A stretch of DNA of 6,781 nt from an uncultured Clostridia bacterium (GCA_947306035.1 CAMZFG010000044.1:1-6781); one strand, 5' to 3'; shown: positions 1-6,651, counted from the stretch's first letter. A program made the numbers and translations. The notes: a model not told the origin generated them from the letters alone.

Positions 1-456
1 GTGAGCGGTCAACGCTTCGTCGGCTGGTTCAACGGCAACGCGGGCTTCGACTTCGCAACGCCCGTCACGAGCGACCTGACGCTGACGGCCCGGTTCGAGA
101 GCACGGTCACGCCGGACCCCGATCCGGTCAACAACTTCACGCTGACGCACCAGGACAACACGTACACGCTGTCGCTCTCGGGCAGCGTCAACGTGGGCGG
201 TTTCATCGGCGTGATCACCGTCAGCGGCGACGTGATCGACCAGACCTTTATCGGCACCGACTGCGGCATCGGCGACGTCAACCGCATCGGCAACGAGATC
301 CACTTCGTCTGGTCGCACGGCTGCAACGTGCAGGAAGGCTTTGACGTTCTCTCCTTGAAGACGGACGGGCAAGCCGCATTGGTCATAGAAGAGATCTACC
401 TGTTCGGCAGCGACGGCAGCATCGTGCCGGCCGAATATCATATCAACGGTATTTAA
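1..456 (+). CDS. 3' end of a secreted InlB B-repeat / cohesin-like protein (5'-partial)
   Basis: Only the last 151 codons are present. The GTG at base 1 is not a credible start, because it falls inside a repeat module and the frame is open to the window edge. Visible residues 1-33 are the end of a Listeria-Bacteroides (InlB B-type) beta-grasp repeat, with the hallmark F-x-GWF, then FDFATPVTSDLTL and an aromatic close. A proline/aspartate linker (PDPDP, about 38-42) leads to a C-terminal domain at about 45-150. Its alternating hydrophobic strands (TYTLSLSG, VGGFIGVITVSG, GNEIHFVWS, and the closing VPAEYHINGI) look like the cohesin-like beta-sandwich found at the ends of clostridial surface proteins. 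There is no LPXTG or membrane tail, so it is probably secreted or held non-covalently. It ends 17 bases before the next gene, which carries a cohesin-like domain and a dockerin, so the two are probably co-transcribed. The InlB call is firm. The cohesin-like call is by pattern only. The function of the whole protein is unknown. Confidence 0.8.
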   Translation: MSGQRFVGWFNGNAGFDFATPVTSDLTLTARFESTVTPDPDPVNNFTLTHQDNTYTLSLSGSVNVGGFIGVITVSGDVIDQTFIGTDCGIGDVNRIGNEIHFVWSHGCNVQEGFDVLSLKTDGQAALVIEEIYLFGSDGSIVPAEYHINGI

Positions 457-459
457 GAA

Positions 460-465
460 AAGGAG
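460..465 (+). promoter_or_regulatory. Ribosome binding site that fixes the start of the large secreted protein
   Basis: AAGGAG lies 3 bases after the stop of the preceding gene. It is 8 bases from the ATG at 474, a normal spacing, but only 2 bases from the ATG at 468. The 474 start is therefore preferred. It also gives a classical signal-peptide N-terminus, MKKMRK. The short gap leaves no room for a promoter, which supports translation from a shared message. Confidence 0.8.
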
Positions 466-473
466 ATATGGTC

Positions 474-3400
474 ATGAAAAAAATGAGAAAAATCTCTTTT
501 GCGGGCATCGTGGCCCTGATCGTGTGTCTTTCGTTCTGCTTCGGCGCCATTCCGGCCGCCGCCGTCGGGGCCGACGTCACCATTGAGGCGGACGCGATCA
601 CCGTGGCGGCGAACGAAGAGAACGTGTACGAACTGACCGTTTGGGGCAGCAGCAGCACGCCGTTTGCCTCCTATCAGGTCTCGCTGACCCTGCCCTCTTT
701 TGCGAGAGTGGACGCGGTCGAGGCGCTGACGAACGGGCAGGGCGACGTGTTCTCCGGCCGCGGCTACGGCAGTACGGCCGCCGCCACCCTTTCTTCCAAC
801 GTCGGCAAATCGGGCAAAGTCGCCCTGTTTGCCGTGCGCTTTACCGTTTCCGACGCCGAGACCGGCAGTTACGCCGTCACGGCGAACAACCTGCGTGTGA
901 CCAACGCCGACGCGGTGGAATTGAACGCTGAATTTGCCGCGACCTACGTGCAGGTCGCCACGCCCGGCCAGCGCATCAAAGGCGACTGGAACGGCGACGG
1001 CAGCGTGACGCTGACCGACGTCATGGGCATACAGCAGCACATCGTCAACAACATGCTCGGCACCCCGAGCACCGTCGTGTACGAAAAATTCGCGGCCGCG
1101 GATATCGACGGCAACGGCGAGATCAACATCACGGACTGCCAGTATATCCAACGCTACATCATCGGCGCCATCGACAGTCTTGACAATATCGGCGGCCACG
1201 GCTCCGACGACAAAGAGATCGTCGGCATCCAGGCCTACTATACGGGCGGCGAGGTCATGGTCGGCAACCCCATTCCCCGCGATAACATCGAGGTCTATCT
1301 CTGCTACAGCGATCAAAGCGTCGTGCAGACCTACGAATTCAGCATCGGCGATTACGACCAGACGCAGGCGGGCACCATCAGCGTTCCCGTGTGCTACGGC
1401 AAGTTCAGCGCCGACATCACGGTGACGTTCTTCAAGCCCGCTCCTTCCCTGCCGGGCACCTATACCGGCGAGGCGGGCACGCTCAAACTCTACTACAACG
1501 AGCAGTACGACAGGCGCGTCTTCGGCCTGCAACTCAACGGCGTTGCCGACGAGATCAGCGGCCTGTTCGAACAGGACGACGATACGTTGTACCTCGCGGA
1601 CAACACCCACTGGTGCGACCTGTACGTGGTCACCGTGAATATCGCGGACAGAACCTTTACGCTGGATAAGACGTACCACTTCAACGAGCAGGGCGACGTC
1701 GACTATGACGACTGGCAGGGCACCTACACCGTGAGTGAGGACGGCAGCAGCATCTGGCTGGGTCAGTACGGCGGCTTCATGCGCTTTGAATACGACGAGA
1801 GCGGCCAGGTCAATACCGCCATCTACACCGGTACGTATGATATGGGCGACGGCGTTGGCACGGCCTACGTGTTCGGCACCGGCGCGGACGACTGCATGAT
1901 AGCCGTCGATTTCTGGATCACGGACACGCAGGACCGCGTCATCAGCTTGGAGCCGCCCACTGTCTATCAAGTGCAACTCTTCTTCTACGTGGACGGCGAG
2001 CTGTACCGTTCCCCCACGGCCACGGCACCGGAAGGCACCTCTTACAGCGAATTGGCATCTTGGGCTGCCGGCTTCTTCCACGATATGTATCCGGGTGATC
2101 TGAACACCGAATGGGATCTCGTGTATCCCGAAGGTGTCACGGACGACACATTGGTCGAAGACGGCGCCACCGTTTCCCTCTACTTCACGACGCCCGCCGT
2201 CACCACCTACGCCATGGAGATCACCTTCTACGTAGACGACGAGCAGGTCCTGACGCGGACGTTTGAAGCGACCGCGGGCAGTCTTTACATCAACACGGCC
2301 ACCGAGGCCGCCGAGTTGTTCATCAGCGAGCTGTACGAATACCCGCTGTCGGATAACTGGCTCCCCGAATACGCCGAGGGCGTGACCAACAACACGACCG
2401 TGACGGGCGACGACGCGTTCAGTCTTCACTTTGAAACGCCTGTCTACCGCGTCAACATCCACCTCTACGTCGACGGCGAACTGGTCGACGATGAGCGGTA
2501 CGTGACCTCGCCTGCCTTCTCGACCTACTACGACGTTGCGCGCGTTGCCGCACGCACTTACAAAGAGCAGCGGCTCACGTCCTATATCTTAAGCGACGAA
2601 TGGGACTATGAGATCCCCGAGGACGCATCGACCGAAGACCTCGTCGCGGACGGCAGTCTGATCAAGATCTACTACACCTCGGCCGACACCTTCTACGCCG
2701 TGGCCGACGACCTGCCGGAGATCTATCCCGTGCTCCACTTTGAGGCGGACGGCACCATAGCCCTTTACGACTATGACGGCACGCTGATGGATGCCGAATT
2801 CGGCACGTACGAAATGCTGCGGAAAGACGGTATCGTGCGCGCCTATATCACCAGTTTCGGCAACTACATGGTGTTCGACGGCCCGTCTTTTGTGTACGGC
2901 GAGGGTGAAGACGCCGTCAACATCCCGATTCTGACGGCCTTCCGCCACAACGCCGACGAGGCCTGCACTTCCTACAGTTTTGACTTCGGCCCCGCCATGT
3001 ACCGTTACGACTGCTACGACGACGGGTTCATCGACGTCTACTACAGACGCGGCGAAGACGAGTTGGCGTTCACCGCCAGCACCACCTACGAGTTGAACGC
3101 CGAAGACGGCACCATCCGCATCTACGAAACGCTCTACGCCATCGGCGAGGACAACGTGCTCTATATCCCCGTGCCAGAGACCGGCTTCATGTTTGAAACG
3201 CCCTTCCCGCTCTGGCAGGACAACACCACGCTCGCCGTGTACGACAACGGGCTTGCCTACCGCATCTACAAGGGGCAGACGGCCTTTGAGGCCTATCCGT
3301 GGGAATACATCAACGAAGACCTTATCTATGTCGGTGGCATAAGTTTCCGTTACTGCCGTTGGGCAATCGACGGCCAGTGGCACTTTGTTGAAAACAACTA

Positions 3401-4733
3401 CGATGTGACCGAATGGAAGACCTACGTCTATAACAAAAACGGTACAAACCTTACCGTTTACGTTTCCGATCTGGGCCCGATGATCGCCTATGACGGGCAG
3501 CGTGCCAACTTCTGTGAGATACGTGATAACGTGCTCTGCTGCTCCGATTACCACAGCACCGATTACTTCATTCTGGATGGAGGCAACGCCCTGCACGCCA
3601 GCCGGAACGTCGTCAAGCACAAATACCGCTTGAGCGAGGAATCGACCGAGATCTTCGAGTACACCGGTGAATTGTTCATCTCCGACGAGAGAGAGGGCGA
3701 GCCCCGCTACGCCGCCATTCTCGGCCTCGATCATCTGCCCACCTTTGATCTGTTCTTTACCTACATCGTAGATGAGGACGGCGTCTATTGCCTGTCGCAC
3801 GACGACATTGAGGTGTTGGATCTGGTCTTTAACGCCGAACAAGGCGTGTACTACATCAGCGCGATCGACGACCTGCAGCACGCCGTGAACGTCCGGTTCG
3901 TCAAAGACGATGAGACCGTACAGACCACGATAAACGCCATCCTGTTCCGGCCGCTGGTCAGTTCCCTGCTCGGCGTGCCCGTCATGCTGGAAGGCGACGC
4001 GACCAACTATATCGTCACCGGCATCTACACCGATGAAGACCGCACCCAGGCCGTGGCTGACGATTATATCTTCACCGACGTCGAGGGCGCTCTGCTCTTC
4101 TACCTGACCGTGGCCGAATGCACGCCCGCCGATATCGTGGGCACGGCCTATGAGCTGGAGCCCGGCGCGCGCATGGATCACCCCGTCATTCTGACGGGCA
4201 CCGTGACCGGCATTCAGACCAACTACAATCTGTACTATCACAACGTGAGCGTCTGGCTGACCGTAGAGGGGCTTGAAAATTATCCCATTCTCTGCTATCG
4301 GTTGAAGGCGACCGGCTTCTCGATCGCGCCCATCGCCGTCGGCGACGTCATCACCGTGCGCGGCACGCTCACCAACTACAAAGGCACCGTCGAGTTTGCC
4401 TCGGGCTGCGAAGTGATTGATTTTCAACCCGCCGAACGGCCCGAAGAATGGGACGGCACCGTGACCGTTGACGCCACCGCGCTCGGCAACGAGATCAGCG
4501 ACGTTCACCTCTACGCCTGGTACTACGGGTGCGACGACAATCCCGTCGCGTGGCCCGGCACGGCCATGACGCTTGAGAACGGCGTGTACACCGGCGTGAT
4601 CGACACCGAACTGACCCTTTCCGGCATCGTGATCTCGTGGACGACGCCCGACGAAGAGGAGCATCAGACCTACGACCTCTTCCTGCCTGCCTCGCACGTC
4701 ATCACGCTGAACACGACCGACGTGAAAAACTGA
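474..4733 (+). CDS. Large secreted cohesin-like/dockerin multidomain protein with OB-fold-like and CBM26-like C-terminal domains
   Basis: This 1419-residue protein (numbered from ATG 474) is exported. Residues 1-33 form a signal peptide: basic MKKMRK, a hydrophobic core, and probable cleavage after AAAVGA. Residues 34-162 are a cohesin-like beta-sandwich. Residues 168-234 are a type I-like dockerin with calcium loops D171/N173/D175/D182 and D210/D212/N214/D221. Residues 246-320 look like a bacterial Ig-like (Big_3-type) domain. Residues 325-483 hold beta-rich units with recurring GTYT/GTYD motifs. Residues 497-737 are three tandem ~80-residue repeats. Residues 738-1165 are tyrosine- and acid-rich, beta-rich and unassigned. 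Residues 1223-1316 resemble an OB-fold domain of secreted proteins (TGTVTGI, CYRL, VGDVITVRGTL). Residues 1327-1415 resemble starch-binding CBM26 (HLYAWYY, AWPGTAM). No hydrolase or peptidase domain is recognised, and no sorting motif or transmembrane tail is present. The likely role is scaffold, adhesion or glycan binding, which is inference. It shares a transcript with the upstream gene and ends at the terminator at 4757-4790. Confidence 0.85.
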   Translation: MKKMRKISFAGIVALIVCLSFCFGAIPAAAVGADVTIEADAITVAANEENVYELTVWGSSSTPFASYQVSLTLPSFARVDAVEALTNGQGDVFSGRGYGSTAAATLSSNVGKSGKVALFAVRFTVSDAETGSYAVTANNLRVTNADAVELNAEFAATYVQVATPGQRIKGDWNGDGSVTLTDVMGIQQHIVNNMLGTPSTVVYEKFAAADIDGNGEINITDCQYIQRYIIGAIDSLDNIGGHGSDDKEIVGIQAYYTGGEVMVGNPIPRDNIEVYLCYSDQSVVQTYEFSIGDYDQTQAGTISVPVCYGKFSADITVTFFKPAPSLPGTYTGEAGTLKLYYNEQYDRRVFGLQLNGVADEISGLFEQDDDTLYLADNTHWCDLYVVTVNIADRTFTLDKTYHFNEQGDVDYDDWQGTYTVSEDGSSIWLGQYGGFMRFEYDESGQVNTAIYTGTYDMGDGVGTAYVFGTGADDCMIAVDFWITDTQDRVISLEPPTVYQVQLFFYVDGELYRSPTATAPEGTSYSELASWAAGFFHDMYPGDLNTEWDLVYPEGVTDDTLVEDGATVSLYFTTPAVTTYAMEITFYVDDEQVLTRTFEATAGSLYINTATEAAELFISELYEYPLSDNWLPEYAEGVTNNTTVTGDDAFSLHFETPVYRVNIHLYVDGELVDDERYVTSPAFSTYYDVARVAARTYKEQRLTSYILSDEWDYEIPEDASTEDLVADGSLIKIYYTSADTFYAVADDLPEIYPVLHFEADGTIALYDYDGTLMDAEFGTYEMLRKDGIVRAYITSFGNYMVFDGPSFVYGEGEDAVNIPILTAFRHNADEACTSYSFDFGPAMYRYDCYDDGFIDVYYRRGEDELAFTASTTYELNAEDGTIRIYETLYAIGEDNVLYIPVPETGFMFETPFPLWQDNTTLAVYDNGLAYRIYKGQTAFEAYPWEYINEDLIYVGGISFRYCRWAIDGQWHFVENNYDVTEWKTYVYNKNGTNLTVYVSDLGPMIAYDGQRANFCEIRDNVLCCSDYHSTDYFILDGGNALHASRNVVKHKYRLSEESTEIFEYTGELFISDEREGEPRYAAILGLDHLPTFDLFFTYIVDEDGVYCLSHDDIEVLDLVFNAEQGVYYISAIDDLQHAVNVRFVKDDETVQTTINAILFRPLVSSLLGVPVMLEGDATNYIVTGIYTDEDRTQAVADDYIFTDVEGALLFYLTVAECTPADIVGTAYELEPGARMDHPVILTGTVTGIQTNYNLYYHNVSVWLTVEGLENYPILCYRLKATGFSIAPIAVGDVITVRGTLTNYKGTVEFASGCEVIDFQPAERPEEWDGTVTVDATALGNEISDVHLYAWYYGCDDNPVAWPGTAMTLENGVYTGVIDTELTLSGIVISWTTPDEEEHQTYDLFLPASHVITLNTTDVKN
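573..959 (+). other. Cohesin-like domain (residues 34-162 of the large protein)
   Basis: The strand order matches the cohesin family. An N-terminal DVTIEADAITVAANEE segment leads into a strand YELTVWGSSS. Next come the FASYQVSLTLPS strand, which corresponds to the family's 'f.l.yDp' strand, and a GKVALFAVRFTVSD strand followed by GSYAVTANNLRVTN. The closing strand is AATYVQV. The classical acidic residues of the family were not checked one by one. A cohesin-like module next to a dockerin is common in clostridial secreted proteins. It may be structural and need not bind a dockerin. Confidence 0.65.
975..1175 (+). other. Dockerin domain, type I-like (residues 168-234 of the large protein)
   Basis: Two F-hand calcium loops are visible. 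Loop 1 is DWNGDGSVTLTD, followed by the helix VMGIQQHIV. Loop 2 is DIDGNGEINITD, followed by CQYIQRYII. All liganding D/N positions are present in both loops, so calcium binding is expected. The residues at the usual specificity positions are L180-T181 with Q187-Q188 in the first half and I219-T220 with Q226-R227 in the second. The linker between halves is longer than usual (NNMLGTPSTVVYEKFAA). The domain is internal rather than C-terminal. Confidence 0.9.
1209..1433 (+). other. Bacterial Ig-like domain (residues 246-320 of the large protein)
   Basis: The segment runs KEIVGIQAYYTGGEVMVG, then PIPRDNIEVYLCYSD, then EFSIGDYD and AGTISVPVCYG, ending ADITVTFF. This is the pattern of the group-3 bacterial Ig-like fold: 'I..I.A.Y.G..V.VG..I....I.V...YSD....V..F.I..Y.....G...V.V.Y'. 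Such domains act as spacers in surface proteins. The call is by pattern only. Confidence 0.6.
1962..2684 (+). repeat. Three tandem ~80-residue protein repeats (residues 497-737)
   Basis: Three in-frame units begin at bases 1962, 2205 and 2442. Each opens with Y-x-V/M-x-(I/L)-x-F/L-YVDGE: YQVQLFFYVDGEL, YAMEITFYVDDEQ and YRVNIHLYVDGEL. A variable strand and a helix-like stretch rich in alanine and aromatics follow (ASWAAGFFHDMYP, ATEAAELFISELYEYPL, VARVAARTYKEQ). Each then has a W/L-(P/D)-x-Y/E-PEG or PED turn and a T-x-x-x-V-x-D/G segment before the final strand (VSLYFTTPA, FSLHFETPV, IKIYYTSA). The units have diverged at the DNA level, so this is an old duplication. The layout, with a strand, a helix and a closing 'vt-dt-v...l-f' strand, is reminiscent of a beta-grasp repeat such as InlB-B, but the GW hallmark is missing. 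Family unassigned. Confidence 0.75.
4140..4421 (+). other. OB-fold-like domain (residues 1223-1316 of the large protein)
   Basis: The segment includes TAYELEPGARMDHPVILTGTV, the strand SVWLTVEG, PILCYRL, then VGDVITVRGTLTNYKGTVEF and a closing GCEVIDF. This matches the OB-fold module found in secreted proteins and lipoproteins of gut bacteria: 'A..L..G.....V.LTGTVT.I', then '.CYR', then 'VGD.VTV.G.L..Y.G...F'. Its ligand is not known from sequence. Confidence 0.6.
4452..4718 (+). other. CBM26-like starch-binding domain (residues 1327-1415 of the large protein)
   Basis: After a TVTVDA strand comes HLYAWYYGCDDNPVAWPGTA with W1349 and W1360-P-G. It continues MTLENGVYTG, then an IVISW strand, then HQTYDLFL. 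Starch-binding module 26 typically has the order 'v-h-l-y-x-W ... W-P-G-x-x-M ... G-x-Y ... v-i-F/W ... Q-T-x-D', which this follows. The Trp/Tyr residues would form the glucan-stacking surface. The match is by motif order only and the protein could bind another glycan. Confidence 0.6.
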
Positions 4734-4756
4734 CAACCGCATAAAAAACGCAGAAA

Positions 4757-4790
4757 AAGCGGGAACGGCAAGCCGTTCCCGCTTGTTTTT
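4757..4790. terminator. Bidirectional rho-independent terminator between convergent genes
   Basis: AAGCGGGAACGG and CCGTTCCCGCTT pair perfectly over 12 bp around a CAAG loop (4757-4784). Plus-strand transcripts meet GTTTTT at 4785-4790. Minus-strand transcripts read the A-runs at 4753-4757 and 4743-4748 as U-runs. It lies 24 bases after the plus-strand stop and 10 bases beyond the minus-strand stop, so it can serve both converging units. Confidence 0.92.
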
Positions 4791-4799
4791 ATGAAAAGT

Positions 4800-5522
4800 T
4801 CAACCCAGCAAAGGCGCCAGGCGCTCGCCGAGTTTGCGGTAATCGTCCACCGGGAGAAAATCGATATCCGAGCGGTAGACCTGCTCGTCGTTGCCGCCCG
4901 TGCCGTAGTCGTCGCCGCAGTAGAGGATGTCGCGGTGAGAGAGACCGTTTTGCTTGCAGTAGCGGTCGAGCGCGTACAGTTTGTTGTAGGGGTGGGGCGC
5001 GATGTCGAAGGAAGAAGAACCGCCGATGAACACCGTATAGCCCGGAAAAGCGGCCACGACCTCGTCGTAGAACGCTTTGCGCCGACGGCGGTCGGGGTCA
5101 AAGGCCAGTTTATCCTCGATGGCGGCTTTGGTGCCGATCAGGGGGAACGTGATCATGCCGGAGGCGTGAAATTCCACCCCGTCCCCCGCGTATTCGGTAA
5201 AACCGTGGCGGGCGCGAATGGCGTCGCAGGCGGCCGTCACCGCCTCCCTGTCCACCGGGGCGTGCGCGTCCTCGACGATGACCAACCGCCCCGTCGCTTT
5301 GTCGTAGCGCGACACCTGCATGCCGTAGTTGCCGATGATGTCGATGGGGTACTCGTTCATCTGCCCGAAAATGCGCATGCAGGCGCCCGCCCCCACCATC
5401 AGCAGGTGGTAGCGCTCCCCGAGCTGATCCAGCACGGCGCGGTTCTCAGGCCCCAGTTTGGTGCGGTGCTGCGTCAGCGTGCCGTCGAGATCGAAGGCGA
5501 TGGTCTTGTAATCGCTCCGCAT
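4800..5522 (-). CDS. HAD-IIB family phosphatase, phosphomannomutase-like
   Basis: This 240-residue cytoplasmic protein has the HAD nucleophile motif FDLDGTLT (D11, D13). A C2-type cap follows at about 85-180 and carries GMITFPLIGT and GGSSSFDIAP. Motif III is probably K181 in PYNKLYAL. Motif IV is CGDDYGTGGNDEQV (D204, D205, N211, D212). The cap and the GGND ending resemble eukaryotic-type phosphomannomutase more than typical Cof-type sugar phosphatases. However, the arginines flanking 'NGM.N.SPIGR' in that enzyme are not kept (HASGM...LIGT). At motif II the usual Ser/Thr is replaced within MVGAGACMRI (G46/A47). It is therefore safest to call it a sugar-phosphate phosphatase or mutase-like HAD of unknown substrate. 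The ATG at 5522 is preceded by AAGGAG (5531-5536) at 8-base spacing. It starts 19 bases after the Mbeg1-like gene and is probably co-transcribed with it. The bidirectional terminator follows it. Confidence 0.88.
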   Translation of the reverse strand: MRSDYKTIAFDLDGTLTQHRTKLGPENRAVLDQLGERYHLLMVGAGACMRIFGQMNEYPIDIIGNYGMQVSRYDKATGRLVIVEDAHAPVDREAVTAACDAIRARHGFTEYAGDGVEFHASGMITFPLIGTKAAIEDKLAFDPDRRRRKAFYDEVVAAFPGYTVFIGGSSSFDIAPHPYNKLYALDRYCKQNGLSHRDILYCGDDYGTGGNDEQVYRSDIDFLPVDDYRKLGERLAPLLG

Positions 5523-5541
5523 GGTATGTTCTCCTTTTCCG

Positions 5542-6651
5542 TCAGGCGGGATCGCCCGTTTCGTCGGTTTTTTTCTTTTCGTTTTTGCGCCTGTCCACGG
5601 TGCGCGCCGCGCGCTGCAGCGCGCCGACCGTATCGGCCAGCACCCGCCGCATCTCCGGCGGCATGGCGCCGTACGCGTGCAGAATGTTGCGCATGCTCTC
5701 GCGCTTGTTCCGGTTGATGCCGGAGATGGTCTCCTGCTCCGAACCCTCCAGCACGGTGAACAGCGCCTGACAGAACTCGCGCCGCCTGGCGGGGCTGAGC
5801 GTTGTCAGGAACTCGTCGAGTATGGCCTCGGTGCGTTCGCCGAACGCGGTACGGCGCGGCGCCGGCACAAAGCCGTTGCCGAGCACCTGCCAGGCGTACG
5901 GGTCGTGCTGGAACACGCCTCGTCCCGCGCTTTGCACCACGTCGTAGCGCTGATCGTGCTCCAGCAGCACCGCCACGAATGACGAGGCAGGCAGATAGGT
6001 GCGGATGCGCGCCTGCACGGCGGCGTACGCGGGCGAATAGACGGTGCCGTCGCAAAAGCCGGGCCCGTCGCAGTTGTAAACGAGTTTGATGCGCTCGACG
6101 ACGTCGGGGGTGCCGTGCACCGCGGCGTACATCGCGAGGTTGCCGCCTTTGGAGTGGCCGCCGAGATACAGCCGGCGCAGGGGGTAGGCCGCCGCCGCGG
6201 CGGCAAAATAGCGTGCCGCCATGCGCTGGGAGGGCACGGGGCATTCGTAACTCATGCGAAAATCCTCCTGCCAGCCGACCAAAGAGTCGTCGGTGCCCTC
6301 AAAGGCGACGAACAGGCCGCCGCCGGGCAGCAGCACCGAAACGGCGCCGAACTGCACCCCGTGGGCGCGGTCGGTCTGCCGCGCGGCCGCAAACAGCCGC
6401 AGAGAGCCGAAGCGCGTCGAGGCCGCCAGCGCGCGGAGCAGCGCGTCGTGCGGGCTCTTTTTGCCCGCCGCGAAATACGCCTCGACCGCCGCGCAAAGGC
6501 GCACGGGCTCCTCGTGCGGGTCGGCGGGCACCGCCCCCGTCAGGTCGACGTAGGCCAACACCGAAAAGATCAGGGCGTCCACCGGGCAAAGCGGCGCGTT
6601 GCCGAAAGAAAGGTCGCCGCGCCACGCCGCGTAATCGAGTATGTTGCTCAC
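5542..6651 (-). CDS. Mbeg1-like (DUF2974) alpha/beta-hydrolase fold protein
   Basis: This 369-residue protein has no signal peptide and is presumably cytoplasmic. The N-terminus NILDYAAWRGDLSF...CPVDALIFSVLAYVDL is characteristic of the DUF2974/Mbeg1-like family of Firmicutes. FEGTDDSLVGWQEDF at 117-131 corresponds to the family's RGTDD..VGW.EDF oxyanion-side motif. The nucleophile elbow is GGHSKGGNLA with S167. NCDGPGF (D195) and the later H232 (EHDQRYD) or H249 (FQHDPYAW) are candidates for the rest of the triad. The arginine-rich, lysine-rich tail from about residue 350 (DRRKNEKKKTDET) looks disordered. The family is annotated as putative lipase/esterase-like, with no substrate known. Translation begins at GTG 6651, the only start that keeps the family N-terminus, with GGGAGG upstream. 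It lies 36 bases after the upstream reading frame and 19 bases before the HAD gene. Confidence 0.88.
   Translation of the reverse strand: MSNILDYAAWRGDLSFGNAPLCPVDALIFSVLAYVDLTGAVPADPHEEPVRLCAAVEAYFAAGKKSPHDALLRALAASTRFGSLRLFAAARQTDRAHGVQFGAVSVLLPGGGLFVAFEGTDDSLVGWQEDFRMSYECPVPSQRMAARYFAAAAAAYPLRRLYLGGHSKGGNLAMYAAVHGTPDVVERIKLVYNCDGPGFCDGTVYSPAYAAVQARIRTYLPASSFVAVLLEHDQRYDVVQSAGRGVFQHDPYAWQVLGNGFVPAPRRTAFGERTEAILDEFLTTLSPARRREFCQALFTVLEGSEQETISGINRNKRESMRNILHAYGAMPPEMRRVLADTVGALQRAARTVDRRKNEKKKTDETGDPA

Noticed and set aside
474..572. Possible lipoprotein signal (cysteines in the hydrophobic core of the leader)
   Set aside because: LIVC and SFC do not fit a lipobox, which needs a small residue before Cys. 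The leader continues to a normal AVGA cleavage site.
2769..2786. DYDGTL in the large secreted protein, resembling a HAD nucleophile motif
   Set aside because: It sits in a beta-rich tandem region of an exported protein, and none of the other HAD motifs follow.
453..4742. Very long open frames on the minus strand opposite the large secreted gene (453-2462 and 2589-4742)
   Set aside because: They mirror the strong C/G codon bias of the sense gene, have no ribosome binding site, and translate to low-complexity V/D/G/H-rich protein. The sense frame has clear domains throughout.
4791..5717. Plus-strand open frame of about 308 codons over the HAD gene
   Set aside because: It is the shadow of the HAD gene's codon bias. 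The minus-strand product has all HAD motifs and a good ribosome binding site.
5474..6244. Minus-strand arginine/alanine-rich open frame overlapping the Mbeg1-like gene
   Set aside because: The out-of-frame translation is low complexity, typical of GC-rich shadow frames. The Mbeg1 frame carries the GHSKGG and GTDD motifs.
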